Positions 56,003-64,000 of a stretch of 64,000 nt of DNA are shown here, in pieces. Within the stretch, counting starts at the first letter, position 1. Every line of letters begins with the position of its first letter. A program made the translations under genes and the position numbers. The stretch is taken from assembly GCF_030272615.1 (NCBI RefSeq), contig NC_081408.1:64166614-64230613 (forward strand), given 5' to 3'. The notes beneath the pieces were generated by a model. That model saw only the letters and a list, made by a program, of their open reading frames with translations, had not been told where the DNA came from and ran no database searches. The DNA is from Cryptomeria japonica (lineage: Eukaryota; Streptophyta; Pinopsida; Cupressales; Cupressaceae).

Positions 56003-57208
56003 TGTTGGTCATTTGGTGAAATTGATTATGTGTTGCATTGATGTTTTGTCATTGATTCTAATACTAGCTATTTGGATTCTTTACCGACACCCCTCTGGTC
56101 TCGGTAGGTTGATTGGTTTCTGGTTGGTTTGGATTTGGCATGATCCAATAGGCTCCGATATGATTTGGTTATGGAATTAGCTTGTTCATGATACTCATGT
56201 TCATATTTAGTCAGTTGGTTTTTGTCTGGTGAATAATGTTATCCTATTTTCTTAGAAGCCTAGTTTCTAGTTCTGGCGAGGGTTTCACCAGCAGAGCTTT
56301 GATGAAGATCTTTGATGAATTGCATAAGTGGTGTTGGTGCAGCTTTTGGTGGAGAATCAAGATGTTGTTCATGATCATGTTCAAGATTTGGAAGATGGAG
56401 ATCATTGTTGTAGTGTTTGGACCTATAATAGGTCCCAGTTAGTCTAGATTATGGACCGTTTTAGTGAAGCATGTGGATTGGACTTCTCGATACGTTTTCG
56501 GGATGTCTTATGTGTTAGATATTATTTGTTTGGTTTAAGGCCAACATGTTTTGTAATTATGTAATTTTTTATGGTAGAGGGTTTGTATATATGATGTAAG
56601 ATATCATTGTAGATAATCATGGGATAGGAATGTTAATGGTCAAGGGATGTAATGTAAGAATAATGTAATATCATTCATGTAGAGGATTTGGTCGATCATT
56701 GGAGATCAAATTGGGTTTATGTAAGAGGATTTATTCCCATCATATTGAGCTTAACCAGAACTGTACTCAGGCATAGGAGATTCTATCTTTGCAGCTCAAC
56801 CTCTTCTCTGGATTGTAGTCTAGATTTCTATGTAGTTAGTGAGACTCCTTTTGTGATGAGCAGTGTGCTCTTGGTTGTTGGCCTTCCTGCAAGTGGAAGT
56901 CCCTCAATTTTAATTCACATACTTACTGCAGAAGTATTATCGTGCTGTGGGTACGCTTCCCACCATGGTTTTTCCCTCTACCAGGTTTTCCACATATAAA
57001 TCTTGGTGTCATGTGGATGGTATTTATTCTGTAATTGTTGTTTATTCTTAATTGGTTTAACTGCTATTCCATTATTTGGTTTAAGCATTCTCGTATTAAT
57101 ATTTTTCATTCTGGTATTAAAGTTTTAATTGCTAATGGTTCCGGTAATCTGTGACAACTGATTGACCCCCCCTCTCAATTATCTTCTGGTTCTTTGAACT
57201 GTCTAACA
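56003..57208 (+). repeat. Element E 5' LTR (1,206 bp)
   Basis: It starts TGTTGGTCATTTGG and ends CTGTCTAACA. It matches 61,891-63,123 with scattered differences. Confidence 0.94.
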
Positions 57209-57223
57209 ATTGGTATTAGAGCT
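57209..57223 (+). other. Primer-binding site of element E
   Basis: ATTGGTATTAGAGCT directly after the LTR; it differs from the standard initiator-tRNA-Met site (TGGTATCAGAGC) by one C-to-T change. Confidence 0.9.
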
Positions 57224-57266
57224 TTGGGCCTCTCTGTAGAAAGCTTAACCACTTGAGGAAGATCCT

Positions 57267-58260
57267 ATGGTGATTAACAGTTCAAGTTCATCCATTTTTT
57301 TTGGAGCTACCTTTCATAGAGATATTCCTATGCTTGATGGAACAAATTACATAGTATGGAAGATTCAGATGGAGACTCATTTGAGATGTCCTAGAAGGAG
57401 ATTTGGGAGATCACACACAATGGTGTCACACCTTATAATCCAACATTTGTCAATCCTCCTTTGGCAAACCTGATTAAGGAGCTTGAGAATGATTGTAGAG
57501 AAAGAGAAGCCCTCTTGTGTGCACTTTTTGATCAGCAAATAATGGGATTAACCGACAAATCATTTGGAAAGGCTATATGGGACAAGTTGGAGACTCTTAA
57601 TAAAGGTGACCCTACAGTGAAGATTGCTAAACTTGATGGTTACCGAGTGAGATATGAATACGTGAAATTGGAAGAAGATGAAAGGATTAGTGCATACATG
57701 GAAAGGGTAAATGTGATTGTTATGCAAATTCAATGTTGTGGTGGAACTTTGAGTGAAGATGAAATTGTTTCTAAAGTTCTGAGAGCCCTACCATCAGCTT
57801 AAAAAATTAAGGATATTGCTATTAATGAGTTAAGAACAATGGATAATACATCTATGAACATACATACTTTGGTTGGAAAATTGTCTGCTTTTGAGCTTGA
57901 AGAATTTGGATCTTCTGGAGCTGTGAAGTTTGAACCAGCATGTCATGCATCTGCATCATCAACTGGTAAGCAAGATTGGAAAGCTTTATATGCAAATGAA
58001 TTGGAAATATGAAGAGAGAACATGAAGAGTTTGAGAAACTTGAATCACTATTTGCTAGAAGTGTACCTAAAGGACCGGTAGGAAGTAAGTATGAAGGAAA
58101 ATCACCTTTTAAATGTTTTGCATGTAATAAGATTGGTCGTTTTACATCTAGATGTCCTGAAAGGAATTCAAGATTTGAAGAAAGAGTTAAAATATATTTT
58201 AAGCCTAACCATAGATATCAGAACAAGTATAAGTATAGGAAAGACAAAGACAAATCATGA
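57267..58260 (+). pseudogene. gag: Element E gag
   Basis: Particle protein of a Copia element. It opens with IPMLDGTNYIVWKIQMETHL (57,325), a typical Copia gag start. A frameshift near 57,465 leads to the gag core: AIWDKLETLNKGD, KLDGYRVRYEYVKLEEDERI and IVSKVLRALPSA, with a stop at 57,800. After another shift comes the zinc knuckle CFACNKIGRFTSRC (58,115-58,156), which has lost its His (R in its place). It ends at TGA 58,258. Stops and frameshifts rule out function. Confidence 0.87.
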
Positions 58261-59634
58261 TACATAGCGGATGAGGAAGGCATTACTGATTCTGATGATG
58301 AACCGACAGAAGACTCTGCTAGTGGTTCTAGCAATGAGAAGGAATGGGTGTTCCTGGATATCAAGGAAGATGATTCGGCACTCAAAGAGAATGAACCTGA
58401 AGAGAAGGCACTTTCTGCTAAAATTGAGGACATGGATGAATGGGTAATTGACACCGATTGTTCACATCATATGATTGGAGATAAAGGGAAGTTTCTATCT
58501 TTGCAAGAATTTGATGGTGGTCTAGTTAGATTTTGAGATGACAAAGCATGTATGATCAAAGGAAAAGGAACTATAGCATTGGATGATAAGAAAAATACTG
58601 ACAATGTTTATTATGTTGAAGGTTTAAGGCATAATCTTTTGAGTGTAGGACAATTGGTGGATAAAGGATTTCAATTATAATTCAAGGATGGAAAATGCAA
58701 AATCATTAACAGATCTGGTTTGAAGATTGCAACCGGTACACATACAAAAGGTAATATATTTCATTTGATTTCTGGTGAGAAGACATGTTTGATTACACAA
58801 ATTGATGAGAGTTGGATATAGCATAAAAGGTTGTGTCAAGTGAATTTTGATTGCACTGTGAAGATCAGTTCAACTAAGGTAGTTAGGGATATACCTAAGA
58901 TTATGAAGCCCTATAATCCGGTATGTAAATAATGTCAAATGGGTAAATAGGTCAGAACCTCTTTTAGGAGTATACAAGATAAATCTAATGATGTTCTTGA
59001 TCTTATTCATAATAATTTGAGTGGCCCTGCTAGAGTTAAAAAAATTCAAGGTGATAGATATTTTATGCTAATCATTGATGATTATTCTAGAATGATGTGG
59101 GTTACTTTTCTAAAAGAAAAATCTAAGGCATTTGAAAAGTTTAAAATCTTTAAGGATAAAGTGGAAACTGAGACAAGATTGAAGATTAAATGTTTGAGGT
59201 CAGATCATTGTGGATAATTCACATCTGGTGAGTTTAATAACTTTTGTGAGAAGCAATGTATAAGAAGACAATTTTCTGCCCCTCAGACACCTCAGTAGAA
59301 TGGAGTTGTGAAAAGGAAGAACATAACTATCTTGGATGTTGCTATAACAATGATGATGGAAGCTAGTCTACCTCATATCTACTAGAGAGAAGCAGTGAGT
59401 ACAATAGTTTATACATTCACCAAAGTACATATAAAAGAAGAAACTGATAAGACACATTATGTATTATGGTTTGGCAATACACCTATAGTTAAGTATTTTA
59501 GAATCTTTGGTAGTAAATGTTATATCAAGAGAGATGATAATATTGGAAAATTTGATCCTAGATGTGATGAAGGCATATTTATCGATTATTCTAATGAAAG
59601 CAAGGCATATAGATGTTATAACAAGAGATTGTAG
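58261..59634 (+). pseudogene. pol: Element E protease and integrase
   Basis: The protease site is WVIDTDCSHHMIGDKG (58,440-58,485), with the G of DTG changed to D. The GAG-pre-integrase remnant follows (58,800-58,960). The integrase core begins DLIHNNLSGPARV (first catalytic D changed to N, 59,015), then YFMLIIDDYSRMMWV, CLRSDHCG with a stop in place of the following E, and NGVVKRKN where the catalytic E is K (59,300). It ends with RIFGSKCYIKRDD and GIFIDYSNESKAYRCYN. Two of the three catalytic residues are gone. It once joined element DNA to the genome. Confidence 0.87.
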
Positions 59635-61488
59635 ATAATTGTGGAGAGTGCTAATGTCAAAGTGGATGAGGTGAATAGAGGTCAAATTAGAATTTATGAG
59701 AAGGAACTAGCAATGAAAATGATTATATCTGAACCAGTAGCACCTTTATCGAAACATAGTGTTGAACCAGTTACTCTAGCAATATCAAAGAATTCTACAC
59801 TAAGTGAAGAACAGGGAAAAGGAACAGAGAGTCAGAGGACTCCTAGGTATGTGAGATTGAATCATTCAAAATATCAGATCATTGGGGATAAGGGCAATGG
59901 AGTGATGATAAGAAGACTGGGAACTAATGAGGTGTGTTTACTTTCACAAGTTGAACTGTTATCAGTAATTGAGGTATGTAAAGATGAATATTGGTTGAAA
60001 CCTATGGAAGAAGAATTAGATTGGATTGAGAAAAATATTACATGGACTTTGGTTCCTGGCCTAAAAATAAGAATTTTATTGGAACTAAATGGGTTTTTAG
60101 AAATAAATTGAATGAGGATGGTCAAGTTATAAAAAATAAGGCTAGATTGGTTTGTAAAGGATATTCTCAAAAGGAAGGAATTGATTATGGAGAGATTTTT
60201 GCACTGGTAGCTAGGATTGAAGCTGTAATATTATTTCTTGCCTATGCTGCTCATCAGAACTACAAGGTTTAATATATGGATGTTAAGTGTGCATTTTTGA
60301 ATGGGGATCTTGAGGAGGAAGTTTATATCTAGAAACCTAATGCTTTTTCACTATTAGATGATACAAATATGGTTTACAGGTTAAGGAAAGCTTTATATGG
60401 ATTGAAACAGGCACCTAGAGCTTGGTATGGAAGGCTGGATAAATATCTTTTGAAGCTTGGTTTTACTAATGGTAGTGCTGACAATAACTTATATTATAAG
60501 ATCACTAATGATGATATACTAATTATTGAAGTATTTGTTGATGACATTATTTTTGGAGGTGAAGATATGTTATACATAGAATTTTTTAAGAATATGGAGA
60601 AAGAATTTGAGATGTCTATGATTGGTGAGATGAAATTTTTCTTAGGTTTGCAAATTACTCTGACTGACAAAGGTATTTTCATCTATCAAACTAAGTATGC
60701 TAAGGAATTGTTGAAGAAATTTGGTATGGGATATTCTAAACCAATAAGTACTCCTATGGTTACAAGTGAGAGATTGACAAGAAAAGATGCTTCTACACCG
60801 ATAAATCCTACAAGATACAAATATATGATTGGAGGTCTACTTTATTTGACTCATACTAGGCCTCACATTATGAATGTTGTTTGTATTGTATCAATATTTC
60901 AAAGTGATCCTAGAGAAAATCATGAGAGTGTGGTGAAAATGATTTTTAGATACTTGCAAGGTACATCAGAATATGGTTTGTGGTACCCTAAGGATGATAA
61001 CTTTACTTTATGTGCATATATAGATGTTGATTGGGATGGATATGTTGATGACCAGAAAAGTACTTCTGGTGGAGCTTTCTTTTCTTGGAAAGAAGTTGGT
61101 TTCATGGATCGGCAAGAAACAGTCATGTACTTCTTTATCTACTTTTGAATCTATGTATGTTGCTTCTTCTACTAACTGTACACAAGTTCTATGGATGAAG
61201 AAAATGTTGAAGGATATAAAAGTGGATTGTAATGCACTTGTAGTTATTCACTATGATAATTCTGTTGCTATTGATATATCAAAGTATCCGATATTTCATT
61301 CTAAGACAAAGCACATATCTATTAAGTATAATTTTTTGAAGGAAAAGGTGGAAGAAAATTAAGTTAGACTGGTTTATGTGAACAATATAGAGCAGATTGC
61401 AAATATTTTCATGAAACATTTTCCCAAAGAATCATTTGAGTACCTGAGAGACAGATTGGGAGTTTTTGCCCCTCCGGCAGAGACTTGA
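59635..61488 (+). pseudogene. pol: Element E reverse transcriptase and RNase H
   Basis: The RT motifs are [20 protein letters not shown] and [16 protein letters not shown] (60,085-60,200), MDVKCAFLNGDLEEEVYI (60,275), YGLKQAPRAWYGRLD (60,395) and VFVDDIIFGG (60,532; the catalytic FVDD is kept). FFLGLQI follows. RNase H starts near 60,990 with AYIDVDWDGYVDDQKSTSGG, shifts frame near 61,100 and continues STFESMYVASS and HSKTKHISIKYNFLKEKV. It ends at TGA 61,486-61,488. A frameshift at about 60,050 and stops at 60,270 and 60,330 make it non-functional. Confidence 0.9.
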
Positions 61489-61890
61489 TTGATGCAGTTT
61501 GACATTAGTCAGGTATACATTATTAGAGATATTATTCATTCTGGCACTGATGTGGGATACTTCTACTCAAGGGGAGTAGTCAGCTTTGTGATTCGGTGGT
61601 TTATGTTTTTGCTTTGATATTTTTGTCAGATTTCTGGCATTGATGTCAAAGGGGGAGAGATATTGATATGAAAAAGAAAAAGAAAAGAGGAGAGATATTG
61701 ATAGAGGGAGAGACACATGTACAATTAAGAGCCTTACATAGATATCATTTAGAGGGGGAGTTTGGTCTTTATTTCAGAACTGTATGTGGGAGATTGTTGG
61801 TTGTCTTTCATTGGGGGAGACTTGTTTGGCATTTCTTGGTACTTGATGTTTTTCACATCTAGTGTTTCCATCAATGCCAAAGGGGGGGAT
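61489..61890 (+). promoter_or_regulatory. Element E 3' UTR with several PPT-like boxes and PPT
   Basis: The true PPT is CCAAAGGGGGGGAT (61,877-61,890), next to the 3' LTR. Earlier purine boxes CAAGGGGAGTAG (61,568), CAAAGGGGGAGAG (61,648), AGAGGGGGAG (61,751) and TTGGGGGAGA (61,811) lie upstream. Confidence 0.8.
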
Positions 61891-63123
61891 TGTTGGCCAT
61901 TTGGTAGAATTGATTATGTGTTGCATTGATGTTTTATCATTGATGCCAACACTAGTTGTTTGGATGCTTTACCAACACCCCTCTGGTCTCAGTAGGTTGA
62001 TTGGTTTCTGGTTGGTTTGGATCCGGCATAATCCGGTGGGATCTGGTATGATTTGGCTATGGAATTAACTTTTTCATGATACTCATGTTTATATTCAGTC
62101 ATGTGGTTTTGGTCTGGTGATCGGATGTTATCTTGTTTTCTTAGAATCCTAGTTTTTGGTTCCGGTGAGGGTTTCACCGGTAGAGATTTTGATGAAGATT
62201 TTTAATGAATTCATAAGTGGTGTTGGTGCAACTTCTGGTGGAGTTTCAAGATGTTGTTGGTGATCATGTTTGAGACTTGGTGGATGGAGATCATTGTTGT
62301 AGCGTGTAGACTTATACTAGGTCCTGGTTGGTCTAGGTTATGGACCGGTGTAATGAAGCGTGTGCATTGGACATCTTGATATTTTTTCAGGATGTCTTAT
62401 GTGTTGGATATTATTTGTTTGGTCTAAGAACGACATGTTTTGTAATTATGTAATTGATTTATTGTCTAGTGGCCAACCCGATTGTTTATGGTGGAGGGTT
62501 TAAATATGATGTAAGATGTCATTATAGATCATCATGGGATACAAATGTTAATGGTCAAGGGAGGTAATTTGCAAATAATGTAATATCATTCAGACAGAGG
62601 ATTTGGTTGATCATTTCAGATTGAATTGGGTTTATGTAAGAGGATTTAGTCCTCCGTTATTGAGCTTAACCAGAACTATACCCAAGCATAAGAGATGCTA
62701 TCTTTGTAGTTCAACCTCTTCTCTAGATTGTAGTTTAGATTTCTATGTAGTCAGTGAGACTCGTTTTGTGATGAGCCATGTGCTCTAGGTTGTTGGCCTT
62801 CTTGCAAGTGTAGGCCCCTCAATTGTAATTCACATACTTACAACAGAAGTATTATCTGACTGTGGGTAGGCTTCCCACCGTGGTTTTTCCCTTTACCGGG
62901 TTTTCCTCGTATAAATCTTGGTGTCATGTGCATGGTATTTATTCTATGATTGTTGTTTATGCTTAATTGGTTTAAGTTCTATTTCGATATTTTGTTTAAG
63001 CATTCCGGTATTAATGTTTTGGGTTTCGGTATTAGATTTTTAATTGCTAATGGTTCCAGTAATCTGTGACAATTGATTCACCCCAACTCTTAGTTGGCTT
63101 CTGGTTATTTGAACTGTCTAATA
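61891..63123 (+). repeat. Element E 3' LTR (1,233 bp)
   Basis: It starts TGTTGGCCATTTGG and ends CTGTCTAATA (CA changed to TA). Confidence 0.92.
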
Positions 63124-63395
63124 GAGGATCCTCATACGACCCCATAGGTTCAAACAGATTGATCATATGTGTCCTGGATTGGAAGAAACAGTCCAGCAAA
63201 GTTTGATAATTTTTTGGACTCAAGGCACTTGAGAGATCGCATTGGTAGGGTATGACTGTCGATGTTTCGACACTTTGGGATGCATGAGAGGAGCATGCCT
63301 AGCATAAAACTTCCCACCCAGACGTTCTCATGACATTGGTTTGTTCACATGATGAACCAAATCAATTCTAGTCTTTCTTGCAACTTTGACAACAA
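63124..63395. repeat. ~359-bp satellite, right part
   Basis: It continues the unit cut at 56,002, beginning with the TSD copy GAGGA. The marker TAGGGTATGACTGTCGATG is at 63,245. Similarity stops after TTCTTGCAACTTTGAC near 63,395. Confidence 0.9.
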
Positions 63396-64000
63396 TTGAG
63401 CAACTTTTACATCTTTTATCCAAATGAAGGTAAACTTTGACAACTTTGATGATAATTGAGCAACTTTGACAATAATTGAGAAACTTTTACATCTTTGATC
63501 CAAATCATCCCAAACACGAGAACCAAAATTTTACCATTGCGAGCATTAGGGTGTTCTCGCACCACACACATATTATTGTTTATATTCATATTGTCTATTT
63601 TTGTTGAACTTATATTCATATTGTTGATTACATAGGCAAATATTCATTTAAATTTATAAAAAGGCAACCGCCAAATATAGTGAATACATAATAATGAACT
63701 AAATACAAGGAGTTTTGTAGGGTTAATTCAATATTTTAGAAATTTATCAAATCATATTCCATGATTGCAATATTTTATATCATAGATTTTTGTTGTTTAT
63801 ATTCATATTGTTGATTACATAGGCAAATGATCAATTAAATTTATAAAAGGAAAACCATGAAATACAATGAATACACAATAATGAACTCAGTACACATTTA
63901 CTGGATCAAATATCAATATTTATATATATATATATAAAAGGCATTTCTGCCAAGTCAATACAAGTATTACAAAAAAGTGGCATATGCCATGTCCAAATCG
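63396..64000. repeat. AT-rich end with two local duplications
   Basis: ATTGAGCAACTTT/ACATCTTTGATCC phrases are repeated at 63,397-63,425 and 63,468-63,507. A direct repeat of about 90 bp (TTATATTCATATTGTTGATT...ATAATGAAC) lies at 63,610-63,699 and 63,798-63,886. A short (TA)n run is at 63,921. No gene seen. Confidence 0.8.

Larger units (their letters stand above)
56003..63123 (+). mobile_element. Ty1/Copia element E, complete but decayed, 7.1 kb
   Basis: LTRs are 1,206 and 1,233 bp, the difference being mainly one short indel near 62,465-62,490. It has a PBS, a PPT, and gag-protease-integrase-RT-RNase H in Copia order, with TSD GAGGA. The 3' LTR end has decayed from CA to TA (…GTCTAATA). 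Many stops and at least three frameshifts show that it is dead. It is inserted in the 359-bp satellite. Confidence 0.94.

Overview
This window looks like intergenic DNA from a repeat-rich land-plant nuclear genome. A gymnosperm, probably a conifer, is my guess, made from the element types and not from any gene. I see no intact host gene, no tRNA or rRNA gene and nothing bacterial. Nearly everything is LTR retrotransposon, and the order of insertion can be read from 5-bp target-site duplications (TSDs).

Layout. Positions 1-47,520 are one nest. Element A (Ty3/Gypsy, Tat-like, + strand; its 5' part lies outside the window) occupies 33,566 to about 47,520. Element B (Tat-like, - strand; its 5' LTR ends at 33,565) sits inside A and covers 1-2,275 and 29,083-33,565. 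Element C (Copia-type LTRs of 1,164 bp, + strand) sits inside B's gag, with TSD ATGCA at 2,271 and 29,083. Element D (Tat-like, 18.8 kb, LTRs of 1,424 bp each, + strand) sits inside C's 5' LTR, with TSD CTATA at 2,323 and 21,131. A also carries a solo LTR F (39,226-40,722, TSD AAAAT) and a 4.24-kb LTR-like insertion G (41,439-45,678, TSD ATTTT). After A come a decayed Copia gag fragment H (47.7-49.3 kb), a long CT microsatellite, a decayed transposase-like gene I (51.2-54.1 kb) and a satellite of about 359 bp units. The satellite is interrupted by a 7.1-kb Copia element E (56,003-63,123, TSD GAGGA).

How the parts work. D is the best preserved. Its order is LTR, primer-binding site (PBS), a phased AGCGCT motif array, a small upstream ORF, gag, protease, a G-patch-like motif, reverse transcriptase, RNase H, a second RNase H, integrase, tandem repeats, an antisense plant-mobile-domain ORF, a second AGCGCT array in inverted orientation, a polypurine-tract (PPT) hairpin, and LTR. 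Gag-pol is one reading frame broken by five stop codons, all explainable by C-to-T changes. C has retroelement ends but no visible protease, integrase or reverse transcriptase. Instead it has a coiled-coil/multi-zinc-knuckle ORF and an open frame of about 1,127 codons of unknown function, so it is probably a non-autonomous element carrying its own genes.

The signals most worth follow-up are: (1) the 20-21-bp-phased AGCGCT/GCGCTA arrays in D (both ends, mirror orientation) and B; (2) the PPT hairpin whose stem sequence differs but still pairs in D and A; (3) the upstream ORF shared by B and D; (4) the antisense PMD-RGG-coiled-coil gene of D; (5) the pol-less C element; (6) the transposase-like gene I.
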